Shown one piece after another: positions 1-7,907 of a stretch of DNA of 12,643 nt. The notes below the pieces were generated by a model. The model worked only from the letters and a program-made list of their open reading frames with translations, had not been told where the DNA came from and did no database searches. This DNA comes from an uncultured Eubacterium sp. (GTDB lineage: Bacteria > Bacillota > Clostridia > Oscillospirales > Acutalibacteraceae): positions 2,749 to 15,391 of the forward strand of contig CAJOER010000054.1 in the NCBI GenBank assembly GCA_905233805.1, written 5' to 3'. Numbering within the stretch: position 1 is the stretch's first letter; each line of letters opens with the position of its first letter. The position numbers were made by a program, and so were the translations under genes.

Positions 1-330
1 TATTCCGAGGTTTACAATATTATGAGCGAGCCTCAGAAGTACGTCGGAAAGGTAATAAAGATTAAAGGCAATTTTCAGATTTATGAAGACGTTCAGCAAA
101 ACGAAGGCGGCTTTGCTCAGCAGAAAAAAATCTTTTACGCCTGCGTTATTCCCGACGCGACCGCCTGCTGTCAGCAGGGAATTGAGTTTGTTCCTGCAAA
201 AACAATGAACTATCCCGCGGATTTTCCTCCGCTTGAAACCGAAATAATCGTATCGGGAAAATTTACGCCCTATACCGATAACGGACAGAAGTATTATACC
301 TTACTTAACAGCACCTTTGATATTGCATAA
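1..330 (+). CDS. Partial small OB-fold-like protein, C-terminal part
   Basis: The frame is open from the first base of the window to a TAA at 328-330, so the gene starts upstream. The ATG at 22 lies inside a continuous frame (preceding residues YSEVYNI) and has no ribosome binding site before it, so it is probably not the true start. The visible part reads YVGKVIKIKGNF, then ATACCQQGIEF, then IIVSGKFTPY. This resembles small secreted or lipoprotein OB-fold-like proteins of gut Clostridia, in which a YVGK-type strand opens the fold and a paired cysteine motif sits in the middle. The family resemblance is from memory and no catalytic function is known to me. A terminator follows directly. Any signal peptide or lipobox would lie outside the window. 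Confidence 0.75.
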   Translation, partial: YSEVYNIMSEPQKYVGKVIKIKGNFQIYEDVQQNEGGFAQQKKIFYACVIPDATACCQQGIEFVPAKTMNYPADFPPLETEIIVSGKFTPYTDNGQKYYTLLNSTFDIA

Positions 331-333
331 AAT

Positions 334-361
334 AAAGCGTTACGGAACCCCGTAACGCTTT
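334..361. terminator. Bidirectional intrinsic terminator between convergent genes
   Basis: A perfect 12-bp stem (334-345 with 350-361, loop AACC) is flanked by A-rich sequence on one side and T-rich sequence on the other. It lies 3 bp after the stop of the plus-strand gene and 3 bp past the real stop of the minus-strand secreted protein, so it can serve both. Confidence 0.85.
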
Positions 362-364
362 TTA

Positions 365-1628
365 TTATTTGATTTTTACTGTTTTCTTTGCGCTCCATTT
401 ACTGTAAACCCTTACGCCGTTTGCAGTTTTGTATGTGCGGATTCTTACGTAGTATTTTTTGCCTTTCTTAAGTCCCTTAATCACGGCCTTTGTTTTTGAT
501 TTCTTAAACGTTTTCTTTGAGGACTTTTTGAAATCCTTTTTAAGTGAATACTGAATCTGATATCCGCTTACACCGTTGATTTTCTTCCACTTAACGGTGA
601 ATTTCTTTTTACCGGTGATAAGCTTTTTAATTTTTGAAGCCTTAGGCTTTTTCGGAGCTTGAACGATATTGAAATAAACTTTTTTCGTTCCTTTGTTTAT
701 AAGAAAGAGTATAATCTTTATTTTTTATAAGAACGTTACTGCCGTCAGAAATAAACGGCTCAGGTTTAATTGCTTTTCCGGTGTATTTTACATTGTTAAT
801 CTTTCCGACATATACTCCTTTAATTGAGCAGATAACAGTAAACGTACCGGCGGAAAGATTTGTGGTAGCCAAAGCCTTGTTTCCGGCTTCATCAACAGCG
901 GATATTCTTTCAATTTTCCATTTGCCCGCTTGCATACTATCCGTAATAGGAATGCTACATTCATATTTACCGCTTTGCGAATTATATGCAGTATTGTAAA
1001 CTGTTACAAGTCCCGACGGGTTTTTGTAGTTAACGGAAACGTCAGTTTCGGACGAATCGCTTACCTTAACTGAGAATTTGATTTTATCGCCGGCTGAACC
1101 TGAAGTTTTATCAAGGCTGATTGAAGAAGTATATATCTTCGGTGCCTCTGTATCATTGTTCCCCGAATCGCCCGACGGTATAACAACCGTGAAGTTGCCT
1201 GCCGAAAGGTCAGCCGAAGGAGTTTCGGAGGTAGCGTCGGAATTGAAATAACAGACCTCGTTACCCTCAGTATCGTCTACGCCGATTCCATACAGCTTCC
1301 ATAAACCGAGAGGAGTGTTTTTCTGTATTACAAAAGTAAGAGAAGCCGTGTTCGTTGCGCTGTCATAAGAAACTGAATCCGGCTCTAACGTGTTGTCACC
1401 GGACGGATAGAGATAAACTGCATATAAATTATTGAGCGTAGTCTGAGCAGTCACCTTGAAAAAAACGGTTACAGTATCGCCCTTGCAGGCAGTTGTCTTA
1501 CCGTCGGATATTTCAACCTTGAGTGATGAAACATCAACAACTGGCGGGTTAGCCGCAAGCGCTGTAATCGGAGTCATTAAACTCGCTGCCAACAACAGAG
1601 CAAGTAATACGGAAATAGTTTTTTTCAT
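365..1628 (-). pseudogene. Secreted Ig-like / Fn3 repeat protein, frameshifted near 695-700
   Basis: The start at 1628 has a strong ribosome binding site (AAGGAGGG) and a classical signal peptide: KK, then a hydrophobic core LLALLLAASLM, then cleavage near ALAA (about residue 26). Two similar Ig-like modules follow (about residues 30-150 and 165-268), each ending in DLSAGNFTV or NLSAGTFTV. Next comes a module with VKYTGKAIKP and NKDYTLSYK. The uninterrupted frame ends at 642, but another minus-strand frame continues from about 697 to a TAA at 365-367. It encodes NKGTKKVYFNI and a lysine-rich Fn3 domain (WKKINGVSGYQIQYS, KKGKKYYVRIR). In this repeat type about 18 residues (N-A-G-T...G-N-Y) normally sit between SYK and KGTKK, so roughly 50 nt seem missing and the frame is shifted. 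The product was probably cell-surface or wall-associated; the domain calls are from sequence character only. Confidence 0.8.
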
Positions 1629-1652
1629 ATTTTTCCCTCCTTACTAATTTTC

Positions 1653-1681
1653 ATAATATCACATATGATTCTATTTGTAAA
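1653..1681 (-). promoter_or_regulatory. Sigma-A type promoter for the secreted protein
   Basis: On the minus strand a TTTACA box (1676-1681) and a TATTAT box (1653-1658) are separated by exactly 17 nt. The -35 box overlaps the end of the upstream ylmH gene. The predicted transcript would start near 1646, leaving a short leader that contains the ribosome binding site of the gene at 1628. Confidence 0.6.
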
Positions 1682-2396
1682 CATAAACTCTTACTGCGAG
1701 TCTTCCTTTTTTCGTTTGCCTGAGTTCATTCTTGAAAACGAATCTTCCGCGGCCTCTGACGCTTACCGTGTCGCCCTCTTTGAGAAGGGCGCTTTCTTTT
1801 TCGCAGAGTCTGGAATTAATGAAAACCTTTTTCTCCCTGAAAAGCTCCGAAATCCCGTTTCTTGAAAGCTTGTAAACCGCGGCGCAAAGCGCGTCTGTTC
1901 TGAGCGACGGCACGGTAAATTCAAGTGCTTCGGGCTCGGGCGGAGTAAAATCAATACTACCGTCTTCCGGCTCGCATTTAACCGTAGTGTGTTTAATTCT
2001 CGTGAGGTTCCGAATAATGTATTCGCTTATACTCTCAAGGCAGAAAAGATACCCGACGTTGTCTTTAATCACTATATCGCCGAGAGTGTTCCTGTTGATT
2101 CCGAGGTTCATAACCGCACCCAAAAAATCTCTGTGAGTCAGTCTGTCGGCAAATTTCCTGCTGACGGGGGAGAGCTTTATGCACGAAATCGGATACTCTG
2201 CTTTTTCACCGTCACCGAAGAGGGCAACGCATCTTTCCGCGCCCTCATAACCCCCGTACAGGCTGAACTTTACGGGAAGTTTAAGCGAATACAGAGTGCT
2301 TATTTCGTCAAGATTAAGGAACTCGGAATACGTGTTGTAATTCCTCTCAAAGCTGCGCGACGCAAGGTCGAGCATATGCTTTTCAAATACGTTCAT
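1671..2396 (-). CDS. ylmH: YlmH-type S4-domain RNA-binding protein
   Basis: The 241-residue product is close in length to B. subtilis YlmH (about 257). The central block LTHRDFLGAVMNLGINRNTLGD (about residues 86-107) is the family signature, and the C-terminal part (about 166-225; R-T-D...L-S-R, then FINSRL, then LLKEGD) is an S4 RNA-binding domain. YlmH-family proteins bind the large ribosomal subunit and are connected with rescue or quality control of stalled ribosomes. The start codon overlaps the stop of trmO by 4 bp (ATGA), pointing to translational coupling. In many Firmicutes ylmH sits in the division/sepF neighbourhood, so this partnership with trmO is a different context. The reading frame looks complete, with no lost segment. 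Confidence 0.9.
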   Translation of the reverse strand: MNVFEKHMLDLASRSFERNYNTYSEFLNLDEISTLYSLKLPVKFSLYGGYEGAERCVALFGDGEKAEYPISCIKLSPVSRKFADRLTHRDFLGAVMNLGINRNTLGDIVIKDNVGYLFCLESISEYIIRNLTRIKHTTVKCEPEDGSIDFTPPEPEALEFTVPSLRTDALCAAVYKLSRNGISELFREKKVFINSRLCEKESALLKEGDTVSVRGRGRFVFKNELRQTKKGRLAVRVYVYK

Positions 2397-3017
2397 TCTA
2401 TTGATATTACCTCAGATTTGTTATCTTTTACCCTGAATTTTATCTCAAAACCCGCAAAGTTAAAACCGTAAGTTCTGTCCCCGTCGTCATGATATGCCGG
2501 GCGCGGGTCGTTTTTCAGAATTGTTAAAAGTGTTTGGCGTTTTTCTTCGGGAATTATACTGAGTAAATCCTCGCTGATTTCTACGTCAAGCAGAGGGAAC
2601 TCGTTGCTTTCAACAAAGCCCGCAGAGGCGTCGGGGTGTGAGTCGGTAAAGGGAATATACGGCTTAATGTCGTATATCGGAGTACCGGAAATAAGGTCGG
2701 CTCCGCTTACTGTAATCACAGGGGCGCCTTCCGTTATTTCAATTTTTTTAAGCCGCACGCTGGACAGACCGAGATTGTTCGGACGGAAAGGGGAACGCGA
2801 GGCGAAAACGCCGACTCTTTTATTTCCGCCGAGCCTCGGAGGCCTTACGGTAAGATTCTTTTGGGCATCCACGTTTTCGCTGAAGCCCCAGATAAGCCAG
2901 ATATGAGAAAAACCGTCGAGTTCTCTTACCGCGTATATCCGCAATTCCGCTCTGACGGGGTACCGCAAATTTATCGTTATAGTCGTTTTCTATGTGTGCA
3001 ACGGGCTTAATTATCAT
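2393..3017 (-). pseudogene. trmO: tRNA (t6A37) methyltransferase TrmO, frameshifted near 2930-2942
   Basis: TrmO methylates N6-threonylcarbamoyladenosine at position 37 of certain tRNAs using S-adenosylmethionine. The correct N-terminus starts at 3017 with a GAGGG ribosome binding site and reads MIIKPVAHIENDY, then KFAVPRQSGI. The rest (ELDGFSHIWL, TVRPPRLGGN, VGVFASRSPFRPNNLGLS, GTPIYDIKPY) lies in another frame ending at 2393. Between PRQSGI and VRELDG only 13 nt remain, where the family usually has about 19 residues. About 44 nt are therefore missing and the frame is broken. A TTG at 2968 could only start a product lacking the N-terminal strand. Either the gene is inactive or the sequence carries an assembly error. 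Confidence 0.85.
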
Positions 3018-3050
3018 ATTTTTCCCTCTCAGAATGTCTGATTTATCTTC

Positions 3051-3079
3051 ATTATAGCATATATTTTACTAAATTTGAA
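3051..3079 (-). promoter_or_regulatory. Promoter for trmO-ylmH
   Basis: On the minus strand a perfect TATAAT (3051-3056) lies 17 nt downstream of a weak TTCAAA -35 box (3074-3079). It is placed about 35 bp before the trmO start at 3017 and diverges from the promoter of the plus-strand gene at 3157. Confidence 0.6.
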
Positions 3080-3093
3080 AAAAAATGTTGAAT

Positions 3094-3121
3094 TTGTTAA
3101 ACTTTTAATGTATTATATAAT
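3094..3121 (+). promoter_or_regulatory. Promoter for the membrane-anchored protein gene
   Basis: A TTGTTA box (3094-3099), a 16-nt spacer and a perfect TATAAT (3116-3121) precede the gene at 3157. The AT-rich segment 3057-3093 separates it from the divergent trmO promoter. Confidence 0.65.
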
Positions 3122-3156
3122 AGAAAAAATAAATTCTTTTGTAAGGAGTAATACTT

Positions 3157-4104
3157 ATGGCAAAGGGAAATGTTGGCGCTAAGTCAGGTCTTAGCAAAGT
3201 AAACAAAATTTTATTTATCCTTTTCTGCATTGTATTGGTAGGAACTATTGTTTTTGTAGTTGTATCTCCTGCTAAGGTTGCGGAAAACAGCGGCGAAGAA
3301 AGCGGCGAAGCTGCTTCATCCGAAGACGCAGCTGTTATTGACGAGTTCACTCCGGGTACATACGGCGGAATCGAATTCAAGACAGTTGACGACGTAGTTA
3401 AATATTACGTTGAAGTATTCAATTATAATAAGACTCTGACCGCACCTTATCATGAGAAGGGCGAAGCTAAGACTTATTATAAGCTTCTCGGTGATGAAAA
3501 ACTTGAAATCACTTCGCTTCTTGTTGACGGTAAAGAAAATGCTACAATCAATAAGCTCGTTCCCGGTATTATGGGTAATCTTTTCAGCGGTTCGCCGAAA
3601 GGACTTTCTCCCTCTGATAACAGAGACCCGCAGTATGATACCAGAGACGACGGCAAGATTGATGAAAAGCAGTCCCACCTCACTGTTGACGACGTTCTTG
3701 CATGCAACGTAAAGGACAACGGCGACGGAACTATCACAATTACAATTCAGCCCAAGGGCGCTGAGCTCTCATTTGCTGATAAGGATTCTCAGGGACGTTT
3801 CTTCAACGTACTCGGCGATATTACCGGTACCGTTTCACAGATTAGCGTACTTTCCTTCTCACAGGGCGACGCTAACGACAACATCAAGGTTCTTTATCAG
3901 GGCGGTACGGGTGAAGTTACCGTTGATACAAAGACCAAGGAAGTAACCAAGGCATATTATCTTATGAAGGTTCATCTTGATATTACTCATGCTAACGTAA
4001 CTATCATTAAAGATAAGAGCGCTACCATGGACCTTGAATATTCAAATACCTATCCTGCTTCCGACGATTTCCTTAAGACATCAAGAGAAGTTACAAGAGG
4101 TTAA
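3157..4104 (+). CDS. Membrane-anchored extracytoplasmic protein of unknown function
   Basis: The 315-residue product starts at an ATG preceded by an AAGGAG ribosome binding site. A short basic N-terminus leads into one hydrophobic segment (KILFILFCIVLVGTIVFVVV, about residues 19-38). An acidic Ser/Glu/Ala linker follows (about 41-60) and then a soluble domain of about 250 residues that should face outside the cell. No cysteine lipobox is present, so the segment is more likely an uncleaved anchor. Motifs such as VDDVVKYYVEVFN, VDDVLACNVKDNGDGTITI and a TITIKDKSATMDLEYSNTY-like end recall a family of Clostridia surface proteins with a Y-Y/N-x-A-type helix and a later NGDGT strand; no function is known to me. 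It has its own promoter and terminator and so is monocistronic. Codon choice (CTT, GAC, GGC rich) suggests a well expressed gene. Confidence 0.85.
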   Translation: MAKGNVGAKSGLSKVNKILFILFCIVLVGTIVFVVVSPAKVAENSGEESGEAASSEDAAVIDEFTPGTYGGIEFKTVDDVVKYYVEVFNYNKTLTAPYHEKGEAKTYYKLLGDEKLEITSLLVDGKENATINKLVPGIMGNLFSGSPKGLSPSDNRDPQYDTRDDGKIDEKQSHLTVDDVLACNVKDNGDGTITITIQPKGAELSFADKDSQGRFFNVLGDITGTVSQISVLSFSQGDANDNIKVLYQGGTGEVTVDTKTKEVTKAYYLMKVHLDITHANVTIIKDKSATMDLEYSNTYPASDDFLKTSREVTRG

Positions 4105-4116
4105 TAAAACGCAATA

Positions 4117-4143
4117 CGGGCGGCTCAGCCGCCCGATTTTTTT
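4117..4143 (+). terminator. Intrinsic terminator after the membrane-anchored protein
   Basis: An 8-bp all-GC stem CGGGCGGC / GCCGCCCG (4117-4124 with 4128-4135, loop TCA) is followed by A and seven T residues (4137-4143). It begins 12 bp after the stop codon and ends only 3 bp before the next start codon. Confidence 0.9.
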
Positions 4144-4146
4144 ACT

Positions 4147-5076
4147 ATGGAAAATAAACTTAAAAAGCCCGCGGTAATGTGGTTTACCGCGGCGGTATGC
4201 TGTCTTTTGTGGGGCTCGGCTTTCCCTGCGATTATACTCGGCTACGGCTTTTTGAAAATTGAAAATACCGATACGCCGTCGATTATTCTTTTTGCGGGAA
4301 TACGCTTTTTCCTTGCGGGATTAATAACAATAATAATCTTTTCGCTGATAAAGAAAAAGCCCCTCGTGCCGACAAAAAGCGCCTTCGGTAAAATCGCGGT
4401 GCTTTCGCTTTTTCAGACTGTTTTGCAGTATATCTTTTTCTACCTCGGTCTTGCATATACAAGCGGGGAAAGAGGCTCAATAATAAACGGCGCAAGCGTG
4501 TTCTTCGCTATATTTATTTCAGCTTTTATATTTAAAAGCGAAAAGCTGAAGGCAAATAAAATAATAGGCAGTATTATCGGTTTTGCGGGCGTAATTCTCG
4601 TCAGCCTTGACGCTTTCAGGTCGGGCGGCGGCTTTAAAGGGGAAATGCTTATTCTTCTTTCAAGCATATCCTACGCCTTTTCGTCAAACTTTATTAAAGA
4701 GTATTCAAAAACCGAGGAGCCGACTATGCTTTCGGGCTGGCAGTTTATGCTCGGCGGTGCGGTTATGGCTGTATCGGGTTTAATCTTCGGAGGTCGTCTG
4801 AACGAGGTGAACACAAAGGGAATATTTATTATTTTATACCTTGCCTTAGTATCAGCGGTTGCGTATTCTCTCTGGAGTATCCTTCTTAAATACAACGAGG
4901 TTTCGCGCGTTGCCGTGTGCTCGTTTATGATACCCGTGTTCGGCTGTATTCTCTCAATGCTTTTTGCAAGGGGAGAGGGACTTGGCTTAGTCGCGGTTAT
5001 TACCGCACTCGTTCTCGTTGCGGCGGGAATAATTACGGTTAATTACAGTAGTAAAAATGAAAAGAGCAATATATAA
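4147..5076 (+). CDS. EamA-family (DMT superfamily) membrane transporter
   Basis: The 309-residue protein is almost entirely hydrophobic, with about ten membrane segments arranged as two EamA repeats (about residues 10-140 and 165-300). The first repeat opens with the typical LLWGSAFPAI, and the YLGLAYTSG segment leading to a small-residue stretch is also characteristic. Such proteins are inner-membrane exporters or permeases for small metabolites; the substrate cannot be told from sequence. The ATG at 4147 lies 3 bp after the T-tract of the preceding terminator and has no visible ribosome binding site. An internal ATG at 4177 is possible but no better supported. The gene after it starts 17 bp downstream, so the two may be cotranscribed. 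Confidence 0.88.
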   Translation: MENKLKKPAVMWFTAAVCCLLWGSAFPAIILGYGFLKIENTDTPSIILFAGIRFFLAGLITIIIFSLIKKKPLVPTKSAFGKIAVLSLFQTVLQYIFFYLGLAYTSGERGSIINGASVFFAIFISAFIFKSEKLKANKIIGSIIGFAGVILVSLDAFRSGGGFKGEMLILLSSISYAFSSNFIKEYSKTEEPTMLSGWQFMLGGAVMAVSGLIFGGRLNEVNTKGIFIILYLALVSAVAYSLWSILLKYNEVSRVAVCSFMIPVFGCILSMLFARGEGLGLVAVITALVLVAAGIITVNYSSKNEKSNI

Positions 5077-5093
5077 TTAATTGAGGTGTTATT

Positions 5094-5600
5094 ATGTTTA
5101 AAGAAATCAGCGTTATGGAAATAAAGGAAAATGCGGTTGACCTTCTTGATTCGCAGTGGGGGCTTGTTACCGCAGGCGACGAAAACGCACTTAATACCAT
5201 GACTGTATCCTGGGGAGCGCTCGGCGAACTGTGGAACTACGATATGGTAACAATCTATATCCGCCCGCAGAGATATACGATTAAATTCCTTGAAGAGCAG
5301 GACTATTTCACACTCTCGTTTTATCCCGAAGATATGAAGAAAATCCACTCAGTATGCGGCTCGAAAAGCGGAAGGGATATTGATAAAATCAACGCTTGCT
5401 CTCTCACTCCCGTATTTGACGAAAAAGCTCCGTATTTTGACGAAGCGAAGCTCGTAATAGTCTGCCGTAAGGTTGCAAAGGGTAAGTTTGAGCCTGAGCA
5501 GTTTATTGATAAAAGCGTAATTTCAGCGCAGTATCCGACCTCTGATTTTCACTATATCTACTACGGTGCTGTTGAAAAAGTTCTTATAAAGGAAAAATAA
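5094..5600 (+). CDS. Flavin reductase-like (FMN-binding split-barrel) protein
   Basis: The 168-residue product has the layout of small anaerobe flavoredoxin or flavin reductase-like proteins. A strand with WGLVTAG comes first, then NTMTVSWGALGELWN, which normally contacts the FMN phosphate and isoalloxazine. Then comes YIRPQRYTIKFLEE, the CGSKSGRDIDK block near residue 90, and a C-terminal YYGAVEKVL strand. The family binds FMN and transfers electrons from reduced donors or reduces flavin; the partner cannot be identified here. A GAGGTG ribosome binding site precedes the ATG. The gene follows the EamA gene by 17 bp, and the SRP RNA promoter begins 4 bp after its stop with no terminator between. 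The frame looks intact and of normal length. Confidence 0.85.
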   Translation: MFKEISVMEIKENAVDLLDSQWGLVTAGDENALNTMTVSWGALGELWNYDMVTIYIRPQRYTIKFLEEQDYFTLSFYPEDMKKIHSVCGSKSGRDIDKINACSLTPVFDEKAPYFDEAKLVIVCRKVAKGKFEPEQFIDKSVISAQYPTSDFHYIYYGAVEKVLIKEK

Positions 5601-5603
5601 CTA

Positions 5604-5632
5604 TTGATTTAATAATATATTTATTGTATAAT
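5604..5632 (+). promoter_or_regulatory. Promoter of the SRP RNA gene
   Basis: TTGATT (5604-5609) and a perfect TATAAT (5627-5632) are separated by 17 nt. A start near 5640 coincides with the 5' arm of the SRP RNA terminal stem. Readthrough could also feed dnaX, because no terminator is seen between the two. Confidence 0.85.
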
Positions 5633-5639
5633 AATTGCG

Positions 5640-5795
5640 AAAAGAGTGCTTTTGTGCATTTTATGTAGCGTATGGGCCCTGTGCGACGGGATGCTACGAA
5701 CCTTGTCAGGCGGGGAACCGAGCAGCAATAAGTGGACTATTCTGTGTGCCTCAGACAAGTCTGTACGTTACATAAAGTGCTCAATGGCGCTTTTG
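5640..5795 (+). ncRNA. ffs: Signal recognition particle RNA (4.5S/scRNA)
   Basis: The apical Ffh-binding domain is unmistakable: GTCAGG (5705-5710), a GGAA tetraloop within CGGGGAACCG (5711-5720) and AGCAGC (5721-5726). A long basal helix pairs 5657-5673 with 5764-5780 with only a few wobbles, and the AAAAG at the 5' end can pair with CTTTT near 5790-5794. This RNA scaffolds Ffh for cotranslational targeting to the membrane. At about 156 nt it is longer than the roughly 100-nt small bacterial form and shorter than the roughly 270-nt Bacillus form. I cannot see a clear Alu domain. The position immediately before dnaX-ybaB-recR matches B. subtilis (scr-dnaX-yaaK-recR). The ends are estimated from the promoter and pairing. 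Confidence 0.92.
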
Positions 5796-5818
5796 TTGAA
5801 TAAGAAGGGGGAGAAGCC

Positions 5819-7534
5819 TTGTATCAGGTTTTATATCGTAAATACAGACCTAAGGTGTTTTCTGACGTTTACGGTCAGGACCACGTTACGTCAACCCTTA
5901 AAAATGAAATAGTAAATAACCGCGTGTCCCACGCATATCTTTTTACCGGCTCCCGCGGAACGGGTAAAACAACCTGCGCAAAGATTCTTGCAAAGGCGGT
6001 AAACTGCCCGAACGCGAAGGACGGCGAGCCGTGCAACGAGTGCGAAATCTGTAAGGGACTTGACAGCGGTTCGATTTTTGACGTTGTTGAAATTGACGCC
6101 GCGTCGAATAACGGCGTTGATAATATCCGCGACCTCAGGGAAGAGGTAAAGTACACGCCCACTAACGGCAAGTACAGAGTATATATTATCGACGAGGTTC
6201 ATATGCTTTCGGCGGGCGCATATAACGCGCTTCTTAAAACGCTTGAAGAGCCGCCCGAGCACGTTATTTTTATTCTTGCAACTACCGACGTGCAGAAGCT
6301 TCCCGCAACTATTCTTTCGCGCTGTCAGCGTTTTGATTTTAAACGTATTCAGCCCGAAACCATGGCGGAAAGATTAAACGAGGTAAGTCAGGCGGAGAGA
6401 ATTGAACTCGATTCCGACGCCGCCGTTCTTATCGCAAGAATTGCCGACGGCGCGCTTCGTGACGGTCTTTCGGTTCTTGACCAGTGCGCGGGAAGAAGCA
6501 GACATATTACAAGCGCTCTTGTAAGCGAGGTTGCAGGTCTTGCGGGACGCGAGTCGCTTTATCAGCTTTCAGACTGTATTTCTTCCCATAATACAAACGA
6601 GGCGATAAACGTAATAAGCTCGCTTTACGAAAACAGCTACGATATGGAAAGACTCTGCGTTGAAATGATTAATCATTTCCGCAACTTCCTTGTTGTAAAA
6701 ACCGCAAAGAAGAGCCGCGGACTCATTATCTGCACTGACGATGAATACAATACAATTTTAAGGAGCGCCGAAAAGTTCACCCTGGAAGGCGTAATCAACG
6801 CGCTTGAACTTTTCCAGAATACGCTCGTAAGAATTAAGGGCGGCGCCTCGGCAAGAATTGAAGTTGAAATGGCATTCGTTAAGCTCTGCGAACCGAAACT
6901 TGAAGAAAACGTTTCCGCACTGCTTGACAGAATTTCATCTCTTGAACGCGCCGTAAAAAGCGGCGTTAAGGCTGCCGAACCCGTTAAGGAAACAAAGGCG
7001 CCGGCACCCGAAATTACAGAGCCTGAAATCAATGAACCCGAAAAGGAAGAAGAACCCGGAAGCGCTCCGGCTGTTGAGGAACCGGTTTATGTTGAGCCCG
7101 AACCCGAAATGCCCGAGCCTGTTATTCCCGAGGAACCCGAGGCTTCCCTTCCTGCTCCCGAACCGCAGGAAAGTGCTCCCGCTCCGGCTGAAGCACCTGC
7201 TGCAAGCGAGCCTGTGAGAGTAGAATTCACACAGTGGGGCGAGTTCATTGACGAGCTTAAAAAGCTTGACATAACTCTTTTCGGGATTCTTAACGACGCA
7301 AGCGGATATATTAAGGGCGATGCATTCTATATTGACAGCCCGAATTCAACTATTAAAGATTTCATTGATAAAAACAACTGTAAATTAACAATAAGGCAGG
7401 CGCTTTATAACGTTACGGGCAATAAATACAGACTCGGAATTGCAACGCATAACAATACAAGTTCAATACCGAGGGACCCGCTTGAAGATTTTATTGCGCG
7501 CGCAAAAAAGTATACTGACGTTGAAATAAAGTAA
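5819..7534 (+). CDS. dnaX: DNA polymerase III subunit gamma/tau
   Basis: DnaX is the ATPase of the clamp loader that places the sliding clamp on primed DNA. The start is a TTG with an AAGGGGGAG ribosome binding site (5805-5813), giving the standard opening MYQVLYRKYRP. Visible motifs are Walker A GSRGTGKT (residues 44-51), zinc-binding cysteines at 63, 72, 75 and 78, Walker B IIDEVH (123-128), the ATT sensor (154-156) and the SRC arginine-finger motif (167-169). A linker rich in Pro, Glu and Ala (about 380-470) separates the ATPase and collar from a C-terminal domain (about 471-571). The 571 residues are a normal full length. I see no A6G-type slippery site placed to produce a separate gamma form. 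It leads an operon with ybaB 12 bp downstream. Confidence 0.97.
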   Translation: MYQVLYRKYRPKVFSDVYGQDHVTSTLKNEIVNNRVSHAYLFTGSRGTGKTTCAKILAKAVNCPNAKDGEPCNECEICKGLDSGSIFDVVEIDAASNNGVDNIRDLREEVKYTPTNGKYRVYIIDEVHMLSAGAYNALLKTLEEPPEHVIFILATTDVQKLPATILSRCQRFDFKRIQPETMAERLNEVSQAERIELDSDAAVLIARIADGALRDGLSVLDQCAGRSRHITSALVSEVAGLAGRESLYQLSDCISSHNTNEAINVISSLYENSYDMERLCVEMINHFRNFLVVKTAKKSRGLIICTDDEYNTILRSAEKFTLEGVINALELFQNTLVRIKGGASARIEVEMAFVKLCEPKLEENVSALLDRISSLERAVKSGVKAAEPVKETKAPAPEITEPEINEPEKEEEPGSAPAVEEPVYVEPEPEMPEPVIPEEPEASLPAPEPQESAPAPAEAPAASEPVRVEFTQWGEFIDELKKLDITLFGILNDASGYIKGDAFYIDSPNSTIKDFIDKNNCKLTIRQALYNVTGNKYRLGIATHNNTSSIPRDPLEDFIARAKKYTDVEIK

Positions 7535-7546
7535 AGGAGAATTACT

Positions 7547-7891
7547 ATGAAGGCAAGAGTTCCCAAGGGAATGGGCGGCGGCCCGCAGAATATGCAGTCA
7601 ATGCTCAGGCAGGCTCAGAAAATGCAGGAGCAGATTGAGGCTAAGCAGGAAGAGCTTAAACAAAAGGAATACGTTGTATCCTCGGGCGGCGGTATGGTTG
7701 AAATTACCATTCTCGGAAGCAAAGAGGTAAAGGCTATCGGCATTAATCCCGAGGTTGTTGACCCCGAGGACGTTGAAATGCTTGAAGATATGCTCGTTGC
7801 CGCGCTTAACGAGGCTAACCGTCAGATTGACGAGGAGAGCGAAAGAGAACTCGACGCCGTAACGGGCGGACTTAATATTCCCGGACTTTAA
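7547..7891 (+). CDS. ybaB: YbaB/EbfC family nucleoid-associated protein
   Basis: The 114-residue protein has the family layout: a Gly/Met-rich N-terminus, a long amphipathic helix (MLRQAQKMQEQIEAKQEELK), then the strand VVSSGGGMVEITILGSKEVKAIGINPEVV, and a helical end with DMLVAALNEANRQ. Members form dimers shaped like tweezers, bind DNA and are regularly encoded between dnaX and recR, as here. An AAAGGAG ribosome binding site lies 8 bp before the ATG. The gap to dnaX is 12 bp and to recR 16 bp, which fits one operon. Confidence 0.95.
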   Translation: MKARVPKGMGGGPQNMQSMLRQAQKMQEQIEAKQEELKQKEYVVSSGGGMVEITILGSKEVKAIGINPEVVDPEDVEMLEDMLVAALNEANRQIDEESERELDAVTGGLNIPGL

Positions 7892-7907
7892 TATCAAGAG
7901 GTAAACT

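Noticed and set aside
3037..3120. Riboswitch in the divergent trmO region
   Set aside because: The leaders are too short (about 25-40 nt) and purely AT-rich, without recognisable aptamer helices.
5646..5912. 88-codon plus-strand ORF before dnaX
   Set aside because: It covers the SRP RNA and overlaps the dnaX start in another frame.
5819..7534. Programmed frameshift in dnaX for a gamma form
   Set aside because: No A-AAA-AAG-type slippery site with a nearby stop is seen at the expected position; the only AAAAAAG is close to the C-terminus (about 7504).
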